From Trichoplax sp. H2 (lineage: Eukaryota; Placozoa; Uniplacotomia; Trichoplacea): a DNA stretch of 64,000 nucleotides. The notes under the pieces are model-generated. The model was not told the origin of the DNA and searched no databases. It worked only from the letters and a program-made list of their open reading frames with translations. Positions 1-13,735 of this stretch are shown one piece after another. Within the stretch, counting starts at the first letter, position 1. Each line of letters starts with the position of its first letter. Where the stretch lies: positions 117,407 through 181,406 of the forward strand of contig NOWV01000158.1 in assembly GCA_003344405.1 (NCBI GenBank), given 5' to 3'. A program made the translations under genes and the position numbers.

Positions 1-54
1 TGTTATAGAATTATTAGTAACTTAGCGATTTATGATAACTTGTTACAAAATTAT

Positions 55-535
55 TTTCTCTACTAAGCCAAATACAACTAGTGAAAGACTTCTAGAAAGA
101 ACAACCAGATAGTCTAATATCAATTGCTTTTATGCTCTCCGCAGCCTTCGCAGCTATAACCAGCATAGCAACATTTTACCTTATTTTATACATAATCGAG
201 TAAATATTAGTAACATCATTTTATAGCGAACCATTATTAGTCCAATATGGAAACGATTACAGTATTTTCGTAGACATTATTCCTACCACTCAAAGTACAA
301 TGAACTAAGCATATCCTAATATATAATTTACAGTTCTATTGTGACCTTTACAGCTTATTAGTAGCTCAACATCTTACTGTATATAGTCATCCGCACTCTA
401 GCATAGAGTCTACCATAACAGTGTATAATTATGGGCTACTAAATATATCATAAGATAGATATAGAAACGACACTATCGTGTATCATATTTAACATGGCTA
501 CTAGTCTTCAATCATAGTACTAAGTTACTCTACAC
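55..535 (+). repeat. Dispersed repeat R1, copy 1
   Basis: About 480 bp similar throughout to 21457-21938 and 54545-55102. Shared blocks include GACTTCTAGAA, TTCGCAGCTA, CATATCCTAATAT, TATAGTCATC and TACTAAGTTAC. Many substitutions and small indels show age. It has no coding frame and no obvious terminal inverted repeat. It is probably a non-autonomous mobile element or the remnant of one. Confidence 0.75.
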
Positions 536-1976
536 TAGTACATTATAAACAAGGTTTGAGCGGAATCATAACAAGTTCATTAAGGAAATAGAATATGAGA
601 GCAATAGATCTGGGGTGTCTAATGTTAAGAATAATATTCCAAATGCACATGCCAAAAACGTTGCTTTTGAAGTACCGTATGTCGCTCAGTGATTCGGTAT
701 TATTTTAATATCATTCAATATTTGCACACTAAAATATTAGAATGTTATTGAATTAATGGATAAACACTTTACACCCTATATGCATTACAGGCGTTCTAGA
801 AGGAATTTTAATCTAATAAAGCACACTGTTGTGCTATGGGGTCGACATTAGAACCAATAACCGTATCTTATAATTCAGCTAATTGACATATCAACTAAAT
901 TTCAATAATAATTTGTTCTTGCTTTATTTAATGTAAAAAGGAATTGATAAAGAAAGAAAATTTAATGGAAAAATATGGATATAGTTACATTTTAGCTATT
1001 AGATTTTTATGATTATTGATTACCTATAATGAATATCAGATAAAGCAAAAGGAAATAAATGATTCGCAGATGAATTTGTCTGTTGATATATTGAGTACAG
1101 CACTTAATAATTGATATATCGAACGGATGTAGAGACTTGACGAACATAGAAGAACTGTAGATGAAAAAGCCAATAAAGTGTATAGAACTAGAGTATGTAG
1201 ATTTATACGTAAAGGTACAATAATTCATATATGAGTATAGTAGATGTTTTTAAGTAGTAGCCGCTATACTAATAATTTAGACGTTATACTTAAATATTTA
1301 TGTGGTCATTGCCTTTAATGTACATTTAAACGAATTTAAAATGGGAGTAGATAAATACGGGCTATGTGTCGATAGTATAATTTATGAGTGTCATATACTG
1401 CAGATATTTTATAGAATATTAGCCTACAAGTTATGCATGTTACAGTAGGTTTGATTACTTTAGATGTAAGTTTTCCGATAATTATCTTGCAGTAAACCAG
1501 TAAAATCCCATTAAACTGCATTCAGAAATAAACACAAATACAATAAGTAACAGAAGTACAAGATTTTTTACTTTAATAATTAATCTTTAATATCGATCAA
1601 TGTCATGCACCGGAATCACATGACTAGCAATTCTTATAATGTTTGCATGGTAATTTACAATTTTTTACCTTATTAGTATTGAACTGCACTTAAATACAAA
1701 TGTATTTTAGTCTTAATAAAATATATAGTATTAAATTAGCAATAAAAAAAAAGAAAAATTATGTTACTTAATATAAAAGATGTAGTTGAGGGGTTAGCTT
1801 GATAAGCCATAGATTGACTACTGTGGACGCAATTCTACACATCCTAAATTAGCTATCAACATTTGATTCACGCTTTAGACGAAAGAAAATATTTTTAATC
1901 CTTACTAACGCAACAATACTACATCCGCGGCAGCGAATAGACAAAAGTAGAGCTTGGATTAATTTTTTATTTGGAA
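536..1976. other. Intergenic, upstream of gene A
   Basis: AT-rich sequence with only short open frames that have no splice context. I see nothing supportable. Confidence 0.6.
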
Positions 1977-4900
1977 ATGAATAGCCCAAATAGTATTCGC
2001 TTGAAACTGGTGCCTAAAGGCTACAGGGAAATTAAGATCAAGGGCATACCAGCTAGCAATTATATGAAAAGATTACTTCAGTTTAATATTACTACAACCG
2101 CTACCGCTGTTGTCATGATTGTTATTGCTGCCATAATGTTACATGATCCTAATGCTGTTATTCATACCCTTGGAGTGATATCGGTTGGCCATTGCTTTTT
2201 GGTTGGAATACCGGTAAGTTCATACATTCAGCTAACATAGAACAGAGTAAATAATTGGTTATATGAATCGGTTAGCATTATTTTATGATCACTTTATAGA
2301 AGATAGGTCAGTTTAGCATTTTTACTATGGTGAAAATTTATGCTTTTAAGGTCTTGAAAGGTTAGATTAACTACTAAGCTCTTAAACAAATACGGAGGTA
2401 GTAAATTCTCCGCTGGCTATCACATATGCTTGCAGCTAGAGTAAAATTTGTCACTCTATTATTCTATACTTCTTTAGAACCTCTGACTAGAGCAAAAGTT
2501 AGAGTAGAATTTTCTTTTTTAATTTCCTTTCAATACCGATTGTTTTTAATACTCACTGCTGCATGAAAGAAGAGTATCATTATTTCTGTCAAATCTGTGT
2601 TGCCTTGAATTCAAACGCAAATTGAATTTTAAATTACTGTAAGGTCATACAAATAGTTAATTCAGATTTTAAATGTGGCTGATACTCTTAGTAATAGTAC
2701 TTTGAGATCCAATTTCTAAAGATTGAAATTGTTATATAGTTTCCGAAAATTTCATTTTTAAATTTTAAGGAGTTTAAAACAAGGCAATATTTCTATCAAA
2801 TGCCTGCTTGGAGGCTCACGTTTAGTTTATACGCTTCACCAGACTTTGATTCTATGCATATCATATCCGTAATTCACTGTAATGCAGTTTCGTTGCAATT
2901 TTTCTATGGCATTTTACCGATTAATAATAAATAAATGATGGTGGAAACTATCGACTTATCAATTGAAGACTGGGATACTCTAAAGATTAACGCGTTGAAA
3001 TAATCTTCTTTCGTTTTTACCGCAGGTTTTAATCTCTAACTTTATTGGATTAATTATTGGAGGCAGTAATCACTTCAAAAGATCATGGGTAAATAATTTT
3101 AGGTCCATTTTAATAACTTAATGTTAAATGAAATTTGGTCAAGGACGTAAAAGTTCTTTTTATATAGTCACAGTCAATATTCTACAATAGCAGATAAAGG
3201 AATCAGTCATTAAAGTACCTTAAAGATTCATAAAGATCGCATTATCTAAGATTACTTATGAATGTCCGTCCAAAAAGTACTATTTGATAATAAATTGTAT
3301 TATTAGTCATTGTATAAGAAGGTTCAACCATAACGTTAAGTAAATATTAAGCTATACATAGTATTTGATCATTGGATGATAATTTCCTAGAGATCGCATA
3401 CGGTTAGAGGTCTTGCTATAGTATTACTACGCAATTGAGGCAAAGAATTAGGATTGGTTAGCCAATAATTTATCTTAGAGAAGTGATTAAAATGAGCTAA
3501 ACGTCGTCAAATTACTGCTTGTTACTACATAATCAAAACCAGAAACTTTTAAAATAAAAGAACTATTATATTTATAGATCATCCAGTTGCCAATTTACTA
3601 GTAGAACGGAAATACTAACATTATTGTACTTTATTAAACAGTTATAATTCATAAAGTAGTTCTAATCGTTGCGAATGAAAATATGTTCAAATTAAAAATT
3701 TTGAATTTCAATTTAACTTTCTGACCATACTTTTGAATATACTTTAGAACATATAGCATACAAAATTAGTATCGCGTAGTATAATTTTGTAGCACCTTTT
3801 CATATAATATTGCTAAATGAAATTATACTATAAAGCATAATAAAACTGAGATATTTAACGTAGTATAACTGTTTGTTAGATATAAGTAGATGCCTTTTAA
3901 TGGCGAGTCAGTCATGTCATGCAAGTAATTAAACATTTAAAAGTAATTAAAAATGGAACAAGTATTGGTGTAGTTATGTTTTCTTTGTAGCAAATCTCTC
4001 TGTAATTTGTGGTAGTGTCATAGATTCCGTTGTTGCGAGAATTAAATATTATTATCACGAGTATATCCTTTTCATGTTATAGTATGAGCAAAATTTCATA
4101 TCCTTTATACGTATCTGGAAGTATTTGACCTCTGCTAATCTCATTTACACATTCTCTTTAAGACGAAATGTTATTTTAATACATTTCAGTTTTCACGACT
4201 CTTAAGTATATTATTTGGTAGCAATATTAGAAGAGCAGATAAATTTTTAACACATGCACTATTAACTAAAGCATAAAATTCTTGGGATATTGCTATGATA
4301 GGTAAAATNNNNNNNNNNNNNNNNNNNNNNNNNNNNNNNNNNNNNNNNNNNNNNNNNNACTGAACCTCTGACAGGTCTACGACAAATGGTAACACTATCT
4401 GTTAAATGAGCACATTATCGTAAACCGTCAGCAAAGCGACGGGAGTTTGCACTAGTGATACTGAAATTCAATCTAACTATGATATTGACTAGCGATCGCC
4501 GATATTCAGTAGTGATGACTGATTCAGTGATAGCCGTAATCTTATTCACTTCAGATATGGAATTTCGGACTAATAGTTTAATACTGCAGCTAAAACTCTC
4601 TAACATTTTTTGTTTCTNNNNNNNNNNNNNNNNNNNNTCATAAAGTAGTTCTAATCGTTGCGAATGAAAATTTGTTCAAATTAAAAATTTTGAATTTCAA
4701 TTTAACTTTCTGACCATACTTTTGAATATACTTCAGAACATATAGCATACAAAATTAGTATCGCGTAGTATAATTTTGTAGCACCTTTTCATATAATATT
4801 GTTAAATGAAATTATGCAATAAAGCATAATAAAACTGAGATATTTGACGTAGTATAACCGTTTGTTAGATATAAGTAGATGCCTTTTAATGGCGAGTCAG

Positions 4901-6051
4901 TCATGTCATGGAAGTAATTAATAAAATATAACTATAGAATACAATAGAGATTAATGCAGTTACAGAACATTTACTCATTTGTTTATAAAAGCTTCAGGTA
5001 TTTAATAAGGTAGAGGTTAAACGGGATTGGATATCTTTTTTTCCTATTTTTTATATTATGAAATGCCATAGAACCTCTTAAATTTACCTGATCAATTATA
5101 TAAACGAAGCACCTACTTTCGTTAAACTATTTCAATATCCCTTAAACATTTAAAAGTAATTAAAAATGGAACAGATATTGGTGTAGTTATGCTTTCTTTG
5201 TAGCAAATCTCTCGGTAAGTTGTAGTAGTGTCATAGATTCCGTTGTTGTGAGAATTAAATATTATTGTCACGAGTATATCCCTTTCATGTTATAGTATGA
5301 GCAAAATTTCATATCCTTTATACGTATCTGGAAGTACTTGACCTCTGCTAATCTCATTTACTCATTCTCTTCCAGATGAAATGTTATTTTAATACATTTC
5401 AGTTTTCACGACTCTTAAGTATATTATTTGGTATCAATATTAGAACAACAGATAAATTTTTAACACTTGCACTATTAACTAAAGCATAAAATTCTTGGGA
5501 TATTGCTATGATAGGTAAAATCCCATTCCGTTGTAGTTTTTATGACAATAATGGCCATTATTGGAGGTTTGGTGATGGTGATTATTAATTTATCAAGGCT
5601 ACACCTAATACCAGAGTATATACAAAGTCGAGATGGTGCTCAGCTCGTTAATATTCGATCGATGAAAATTGGTACAGAAATAATTAATATTATGTCAATG
5701 TGTGCCTATGTCAGTTATGCCATGATATTTTGCCAGATCTTAAAAGTATATCGGAAACTTTATATTTATTATTCAAGGCATCAAATCGCAAAATTACCGG
5801 TAATTAAAACTGATCATAGATCACATAGTAAATATATTCTGGAACTACTCACACAATTTTCACTTAACTTTTATATAACTATTTCATTTATTCTTATGTA
5901 TTCGGTATATAGCGATTGCAAGCAGTATAAGGTTGGAAAATTCGAGAAAAAATTGAAGATGCTTCTGATTGTTTATTACTTGCGTTTTATGAGTAATGAA
6001 ATCATCCAAATGATAATGATTACTATTTTGACGAATTTGCATCGAAAATAG
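1977..6051 (+). CDS. Gene A: four-pass membrane protein, array copy 1 (divergent)
   Basis: First member of the tandem family. Exons seen: 1977-2213 (79 codons), 3026-3088 (21 codons) and 5515-5799 (95 codons), all phase 0. The ATG at 1977 is preferred; the upstream in-frame TTG is not a normal eukaryotic start. Exon 1 has a basic N-tail, TM1 (about residues 36-54) and the start of TM2 ending G-I-P before GTAAGT. Exon 2 finishes TM2. Exon 3 holds TM3 with IMAIIGG, the second loop and TM4. The exon 3 start is fixed by alignment: 18 codons to IMAIIGG, exactly as in gene B. After a possible GTAATT donor at 5800 the frame stays open to a stop at 6051, so the end is uncertain (195 aa core, or 278 aa). 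It lacks the loop cysteines of most paralogues. Intron 2 contains two gaps and duplicated sequence. The function is unknown; a plasma-membrane location is inferred from topology. Confidence 0.7.
3648..4308 (+). repeat. Intron 2 segment of gene A, first (short) haplotype copy
   Basis: 3648-3931 matches 4638-4920 and 3932-4308 matches 5143-5521, with scattered substitutions. This copy lacks the 222 bp at 4921-5142. The copies lie either side of two gaps, as expected for unmerged alleles. Confidence 0.8.
4309..4358. other. Assembly gap (50 N)
   Basis: Run of N. The preceding bases end with the first 7 nt of gene A exon 3 (4302-4308), which reappear at 5515. Confidence 0.95.
4359..4456 (-). mobile_element. 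Element R2, inverted left-end fragment between two gaps
   Basis: The reverse complement of 44082-44187, ending at ACTAGT (4451-4456). It lies on a 259-bp island between two runs of N inside intron 2 of gene A. It may be an allele-specific insertion or a misplaced contig. Confidence 0.65.
4618..4637. other. Assembly gap (20 N)
   Basis: Run of N immediately before the second copy of the gene A intron 2 sequence. Confidence 0.95.
4638..5521 (+). repeat. Intron 2 segment of gene A, second haplotype copy with 222-bp insertion
   Basis: Nearly identical to 3648-4308 except for extra sequence at 4921-5142 (from ATAAAATATAACTATAG to TTCAATATCCCTT). Only this copy continues into the complete exon 3 of gene A. 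Confidence 0.8.
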
Positions 6052-8493
6052 CTGATTTTACTCTCACTGGTATTCTAAATTCACTTTTCGTACAATAGTT
6101 AAAAAGGAATTTATATATTTAAGCGATGCTCGACACATTTCTTCCTTTTAGAATTGCAACTGATGATAAAGTATTCTCTTAAAGCCATCATCTATTCGAT
6201 AGCTACTGTTTTTTCAATTGCTGCTATACGAATTTAGCTATAACGTTAAAGTTGGTCACTAAATTTTAAAGAATAGCAATCTTTGTGTTTGAAAATTGAT
6301 TTTAGTGGTACTTTACTTCTGAAATGTGATACCGTATAAAATCTATCAATTTAAGATTTGGGCTAGTAGTCATACTAATGAACAGCCTTTTGTTAAGATT
6401 ATGATGTTAAGCCGAATTAATTTAAGGCATTTCGATTTACATCAAATATATTTCATATATTAAACAATATATCACATTAGACTAATAATCATTTAAGCTG
6501 CATGGTACTAGCATTATTTCATAATGATAAAATATATTTACTCGATTAGTGCTACTTAGAACATCTCATCTGTATCTTTATTGATTTAAATAAAATATTT
6601 AAGAACAGTTTCGTTATCGATAATAAATAAAATATCAATAATTTACCCGTTACTTGCAGATAATATCTTTTATATACAAGTTAGTATCGAGCAGTATGGT
6701 AACTCTAAAGGGGTTAGTAATATTGATTTACTAATGGACAGATGCCGACGCAGTATGTAAGAGAGGATAACGTATGATTACGTTATTTTATTCGTGAAAC
6801 ATAAAATATGTACAAGGAATATCATTTATTTTAATCAGATATTCAGTTAATGATACTAAATGCTTACTTTAAGTTTATACCATATGGAAATCCAGATATC
6901 GCAAATCTCGTTCTAAAGCATGTGTTGCATGCACTGATAAGCTAGAAAATAGACATGATAACCTATGGTAAAGTATCATTTTAAGGCCGCTTACACCATT
7001 ATTCAAAGGGCACAATTTTTATCTTTGCCAACTATATAACAACTATGGTGTAGGTGTTAATAGTACTCTGTTATTTTCTATGCTTTAGCCAAATTTATTT
7101 ATTGTAGTATTCATTATTCAAGCATCATTCTGGCTGGCCAGTAAAATGATGACGTTACGATAGAGTTATTTGTTTTAATTAAAGATTTTACTTTTAGAAA
7201 TTTAAGGATCGTAGATAATCAACTAATAAGTGAATTCATTTATATTCAAATATTTTCATAGCTATCAAGAATGCATCTTTGCCATATTACCATGATTGAT
7301 TATTAAATTAAGAATTAATTAAATTAAAAGCTTTAATTACAGTAGTCGCAATTCAGCGGAAAAATTCATTACCAAATCACGATAGGTAAATTTTTTCCGT
7401 TGTAATGTAATTTATTTAATAAAAGAACTGAATAGATGCTGAAATATGGTATGGTGCTCTTTGCCATTAGTTCTCATATGTCGACTTTATTATTAGTGCA
7501 ATTATTAGACAAATAAATCGAATAGTACTGCTATCCCATCTCTTTTAAAAGCTTCACTCTGCAAATGATTGAGCTATAAACTTCATCAGCCACGTACTTG
7601 AAATTGGAAGGCCATTAGTTGTATTATACTCGTATAAGAAATACAGAATCTCAATTTCGACTCAAAATAAAATTTTGAATAGCCTCCATCAAAGGAAGAT
7701 AAGGAAAGGGTAATTTTTATCAACATTTTTTTAAAATGAAATTGCCAAATCTGTGCAAGGTAGTATATTTGAGATTTTGAGTTGGTCAAGAATTTGAAAC
7801 TAACTGGATTTTTTAACAGTGTACCAGCTATGTTAACACTTGAAATTAAATTGCTGGCATCCTTAAATCTTTGTAACATTTGCCGTATGTAGTGAATTGG
7901 TTCTAAAGCTCCTTAGTGTTACTACTGTAAAGAGGTGAAACCTCTACACCATCTTAACTGTGTTTGATACTATAATATTTTTAACAAAATAGCATTTTTG
8001 CTAAATTTTTTCGCTATTTTCCTTAAAATTTGAAGATAAAGTGAATTCGCTTCTTACTTATCAAAATTAGTGACGATACAGCAAGTTTTTCTCGTGCATA
8101 ATACAGTCTAGTAATAATATGAAATTGTACTTTAGCAATATATAAGTAATAGCGACGAATGAAGTGTCCATTTGTGGGTAGGATTTCGTTAAATCTAACT
8201 CTATTCTGAAAGTCTAATAAGTTATAAACTCTCGGTTACGGCGTACGTAGTAATTAAGAACGGCCCAAAAATATTTCTTTCGTTAATATTGAAAAAGCTT
8301 TCCAAAATTCTGTTTACAGTAGTGTGTTAAGATCCTGAATGTTAAACCTTAATAAATTTTGTGTCAAATCTTGTTATATTATATTGACTCATAGGAGAAC
8401 TAATGCCAATTTTTCTTCCCCTATGATAAGGTTTAGACATCGAAAAGCAGTAAATAAATATCGATTGAAAACATTTAAATTACAATTTGTGCA
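6052..8493. other. Intergenic between genes A and B
   Basis: No family exon motif and no convincing coding stretch on either strand. If gene A has a separate tail exon, it may lie near the start of this interval. Confidence 0.55.
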
Positions 8494-10467
8494 ATGGACA
8501 TGGAAAATCTTCCAGAAATACAAGTACTGAATCAATCTGGTAGTGGTACTGAATCGAAAATTACTGTTACATTGTATCAACTGGTCAACTGGTGCAAAAT
8601 CAACATCGCTTTAGCAACTATTATTATTATTACTGGAATATTTTCCGTAAATTTGCCAAATTCATTTGGTCTCTACACATCAGCTATAACTAAACTTGCT
8701 CATTGCTTTTGGGTTGGAGGACTGGTAAGTTGTCATTCATATCGAAAAAATTATAATATGTAACAACAGTTTGGGATAGGGACAGTCGTATCGGCTTTGT
8801 TAGTACAACTTGTGAGTATTCCATAATCTAAGTTTGCTGTATAACTTTCTCTTAAGTATGTCATACACGATTTAAATTAATTTTAAACTACTTTATAAAT
8901 ATTTCATTGTACGCTTTAATATTACGTACTTTTACTGGCTAGTTGTAATTAACATTGATTGTATTCGAAGTAGTCATACGTGAATAAGCTCATTTACGAA
9001 AGATTATTTTATAGCTTAAAGTAAGGTTTTACCTGAAATGAAATTTGTAACCGAAACGGTAGTTTGATACCATTGGTATTTCCAATTTAATTTTAATGCG
9101 ATATTTTAGTCCCTTATGTAAAGTAGAATAAAGACTTGCCAAAACCGATACAGTTTCATATATCAATGTATGGAACTTGAATGGGATTTTCACAACCTTG
9201 ATAGTTGAAAATAATTAACCGTTTCTGGTCGTTATATGATTTTAAGATCTATTTGAACTAAATGCACTCGCATTTTAATCGTATAAATGATACGAATTAC
9301 GCTGACTACGATAGTATTAGCTATCATAATTACGTCTATGAAGAGTCGTCGGAATGTGCGGATTACGATTAATTTAGGTTTTTATTTTATGATACCAAGG
9401 AATCAATATAGCATAGCAGGAAATATTACTGTGAATGTAAAATCTGACAAAGGAAGAGAATGATCGATTAGACTAAAATAAATCTTATTGAATTAAGCTT
9501 CTAGGTTCTTAACTTTCGTCTTGTTATATGCTAGACTCAAACTAGTAATCATTGCACATTATTCAAGGTATTAATTTAAAGAAAAATATAAATCTGGGAC
9601 ATTTAGAGTTGCTTTAACTTAATGATGTTCAAAACAGTGATTGATACGCGCACAGTTAGTCGATAGTAAATAATCTTATGTATGACCTATTTACTTAACT
9701 AGCCTTTACTGCAATCATCAAAAATTTATTAACAAAATATTTAAATTGTTATTAATCATTATTTATGTGATTTTTTGGTTAGACCGTCGTTTTTAGCCTT
9801 TATGGCATTTTAGCTTACAGAAACAAAGAATTTTCGGAGTTGAAGGTTTGTATAAGCTGATTGCATAACATTTACTTGATACATACCGGTATTTTTATAC
9901 TGTATGAGTGTGAAAGTATGATGAATTAAAAATCTCTAATACCATGCTTAGATACGGAGAAGATATAGTAAAACTATACTCAAAGAATTGAAAATACTTT
10001 GTTTATATATATTTCAAATATCATTTTTAAATGCAGGCATCCATTCATGTAGCAATTGCTTCCATTAATATCATGGCTATCATCGGTGGATTTGTTGTTT
10101 TAGCATTCAATCTAGAAACCGTGATAAATTTACCTCATAAACCTAATAAAGACGGTACCGAATCAACAGTTATTGATGTTGTTACCGTGCAGGTGATCTC
10201 AGTTCTTGTCAGCGCCATAGTAATGATTATTTATACATTATTCCTCTACGGCAACGTAAAGTCTGTGCGAATGCATCATTACGTGCCAAGAAATTTACTA
10301 AGTCGTCCAGAACACGACTTCAGTCATACAATGGTAAGGAAAAAAACTTATTCTGTACCTCTAGATGGATTAAGTTCATAGTCAAGATATTTTTATATTC
10401 TTTTATATATAAATTAAAAATTCATGTCCAGATACCCAAGTTTTCAACTATGAATATATATATATGA
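8494..10467 (+). CDS. Gene B: four-pass membrane protein, array copy 2
   Basis: Exons: 8494-8724 (77 codons), 9783-9845 (21 codons), 10037-10333 (99 codons), and a weak candidate final exon 10432-10467 (11 codons and TGA). The ATG at 8494 opens a polar N-tail of about 33 residues. TM1 runs about 34-52 and the TM2 start has AHCFWVGG. The donor is GTAAGT after codon L77. Exon 2 (TVVFSLYGILAYRNKEFSE...) finishes TM2 and gives a charged loop. Exon 3 has IMAIIGGFVVL in TM3, a hydrophilic second loop without cysteine, then TM4 and a histidine/arginine-rich tail, ending at a GTAAGG donor. If the last intron is retained, translation stops at 10381 instead. It resembles gene A most in TM3 and in lacking both loop cysteines. 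The core is well supported; the last exon is not. Confidence 0.78.
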
Positions 10468-13007
10468 GCGCTTTAAAAATCAGTTTGGCAAAGTCCTTAC
10501 TATACATTTTCGAACTATTTGGTGACAAAGCATAGTTATTAGTTACTGATTTACTGTATTTCTATAATTTAATTTAGGTTTTTCCCATATAATAAATGGC
10601 CTTGCTAGCTTTATAGTGAAGATATAAGAGCAAATAATCAGTAAAATGGTCGTGGACTCTTCCAAGCATAAAAGCTGGTCGGTAAAGCATATTGGTGAAT
10701 CGTGTATTGCTTCGACATATACAAATCGTCTAATAGCACGAAATGACATCGCCTGGAATATTTGGCCATTGCATAGAGGGCTAATAGTCAAAATTCACTG
10801 CTTTGTGTAATCGTTCGTTGCTAAGATAGCAGTAGCCATGCTCTATTGTAGGAACAATTAGTTTGACAAAGCATATTTATCATTACCCGTACTAGCGGCT
10901 TGAACGACGATGTTTTACCAGTTAAAAGAAATACCCCATTACTAGTCCGCGTACTTCTTTATTGGTATAAATCTAGTTATAGTTATAGTGTCTTTCATTG
11001 GAGAACTATAAATCATCTGTGTGACATGAACTTGTAGCAAATGAAATATCTCTTTTTCATTTATTATATTATCAAACCATAATCTGTATCCCTAATGGTG
11101 GATATTGCTATAAATTTTGGTTCTATGCATTCTTTCAAGGCTTACAGGGTTATTTCTTTCTTGTCTACAATCATAACAGCTTTGATCTACGAACTGATTG
11201 AATTGTACTACGTCATTACCTATTTCATTATCATCACTTCATTCATGTCTCAAAATTTTACTTCTAAATATTGAGATTTTAATATCGATTTTGTACTAGT
11301 AATTGACGATTCAATCATGTTTGATCAGTAAGGGCATTAAAGGGTGCTATTCCATTGGCATCCTGCAAGCATCAAATCCAAAAATATGATATAAGACTGT
11401 CGTGCTATTCCTGTTATAATTGCAGCCACTGTGCTTAGTTCAATGCTGTTAAAAAGTAGGTGATACTTCTAGTAACTTTGCTATACAGCAGAGAATGCCA
11501 GATGCTGCAAAACAGGAGATCACATTGCGTTACCAGTAATAAAATATTGCAGTATTTACGAATAGGCATTACTTGTGATAGAAATTTGACTATGCTTTCT
11601 TTATGTGAAGCTTTTCTTTAAATCATATAGCACCATTCTCGTACTTTAGTCTGTTAGGAACTTGCTGGTAAAGTAGTATACACATAATGTTGGCTTAATT
11701 TTGTACAATAAGCGTACATTCATTTGTAGCATTTCTTGGTCACCTTAGCAGACTAGCCTATGTGGTATGTATTCTATGTTGTCTATGATATATGAAATAC
11801 ACCTTGTGGTTATAAAGGTTTTTTCGCGATGATCGAAAAAATTTGAATGTCCTTTAGCTTGGACCACTTAAGAATTGTATTATTTAAAGAGCAGCTTGTA
11901 TGTGTCTTCTTCTGTTTCAGTTATAATTGTAAAAATACTCGATATCCTTACTAAGCACATAAACAATATTTTCAGCCGTGTATGCTTACATGATAGTTTG
12001 TAAAATATCTTTAAAATGTATACCTGCCTTTTGCTGTGAAATTATAAGGTAGATGCCAAACTTTATGTTATGATTGAAGCTAGTATCAATTTCGATATTG
12101 CAATTATGTTGTTTTCACGCTCACAGAAAATTTTAATTTTATCTGATGCTTAATTACGAGTATAACTCATATACAAAATTCTATGAGCCTATCAATTGTA
12201 TTATTTTTATTACTGTTATAAACATTTTTGTTTTCATCCGAGTTGTTTCATTGCCCTTTACCAGTGATCTATCAGAGACGGTTGGAAAAGGCATCAAATT
12301 TACTCGTACTATATTGTTCTTACTGCAAGAATTTGAAAGTACTCTATATTATTTGCTTGCGATCAGAAGGTCTATCGAATTTCGTGAAGGCAATTATTTC
12401 ATGCATTTTGTATCGATACAACAATTTGTCTTTAATGAGAGGGTAAGTAGGCCGTATGTAGTATCAGGTTAGGACAGTAGAACAGATTGAAGGTATTAAT
12501 ATTGTTTGATATCGTTAGCTGTTTGTTATTTTTTTTATCTTGAAAGTCACTAACTCAATCTTTTGTTACTATACTGTATATGTTGAGGGCGAATGATGCA
12601 GTCAGCAGATTGCTGTTGTACATTTGTAGAAGGTATCTTTCAAATTTTTGTCGCAATAACGTAAGGCAAAACTGATTCAAAAGGTAAATAATAATATCCA
12701 CGAAGATGCGAGCGTAATTATATAAGCGCTATAAATTCGAATACGCGTCTTAGTAGTTGATTAAAATGGATGAGATTAAGTATTACTGTAAGGCCTTCCT
12801 ATGCGTCATTCTATGCCTTTGTACTGCACCTTGGTTGAACACGGTACAAGACAATCCATGAAACTGTTTGTAGACAAATGCTTGTACAGTAAATGATTTG
12901 AATCGAATGAAACATATTTCGTTTAATTCTGCTGATAATTAAAAATTGATTATAATTTATGGGTATCAATATTATAATACAGTATATGTATAATAAATAG
13001 ATCAGTA
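10468..13007. other. Intergenic downstream of gene B
   Basis: It contains a 108-codon frame at 12146-12472 with a GGTAAGTA donor-like site, but an in-frame stop lies just upstream and there is no homology. No gene is called. Confidence 0.5.
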
Positions 13008-13735
13008 CAGATCCGTCTAAGCCCGAGTATTTATTGAGCTTAACACTGCTAATCACCACAATGATTTATTTCTAACACAGGTCATATTTATATAATTAAT
13101 TAATCGCTACAGATCCGTCTAAGCCTAAGTTAAGTATACTGTACTGGAAATGACCGAGTAATCACCCCATCGATTTATTTCTAACACAGGTCATATTTAT
13201 ATAATTAATTAATCACCACAGATCCGTCTAAGCCTAAATTAAGTATACTGTACTGGAAATGACCGAGTAATCACCCCATCGATTTACTTCTAACACGTGT
13301 CATATATAATTGATAAATTAATCACCGTCTAAGCCTGAGTTGAGTATACTCGAAGTCGCTTTTAATCAACACAATGATTTATTAGTAGCACTGGTCATCT
13401 ATCTCTATAGTACAGTAATAATTAATTCATGACCTATCCGTCTAACCTGAGTTGAGTATATTCAAAGTCTGTGAATAATCACCACAATGATTTAATTATT
13501 TATTTCTAGCTCTAGCCATATATAATTGATTAATCAAAATTAAATTCGTCAAGCTAGAGTTGAGTATACTCGAAGCATCAAGTCACAAAGTAATCACCAC
13601 AATGATTTATTTCTATAGTAACATGAGTCATGCATAATTAATGAATCATCATCGATCCATCAAAGCCTGAGTTGAGTATACTCCAAGTCACAGAGTGATC
13701 GCCACTAAGATCTATTTCCAACACAGGTCATGATA
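13008..13735 (+). repeat. Minisatellite-like tandem repeat, about seven ~105-bp units
   Basis: Each unit reads roughly CCGTCTAAGCCTGAGTT, GAGTATACTCGAAG, TAATCACCACAATGATTTATT, CTAACACAGGTCAT, TATAATTAATTAATC. Units 2 and 3 are nearly identical and the rest have diverged. There are no unique spacers, so it is not CRISPR-like, and it has no coding frame. Confidence 0.85.

Noticed and set aside
4186-4643. Short open frames overlapping runs of N
   Set aside because: They exist only because N positions are read as open codons.
8770-8811. Possible 14-codon exon 2 of gene B (FGIGTVVSALLVQL between AG and GTGAGT)
   Set aside because: It would need a 45-bp intron and is not 63 nt. The exon at 9783-9845 has the family length and pattern.
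12146-12472. 108-codon plus-strand frame with a GGTAAGTA near its end
   Set aside because: Two overlapping frames are both open here. A stop lies just upstream of the ATG, before the nearest good acceptor. It has no family similarity.
13008-13735. CRISPR-like array
   Set aside because: Whole ~105-bp units repeat with no short-repeat/unique-spacer alternation, and the host is eukaryotic.
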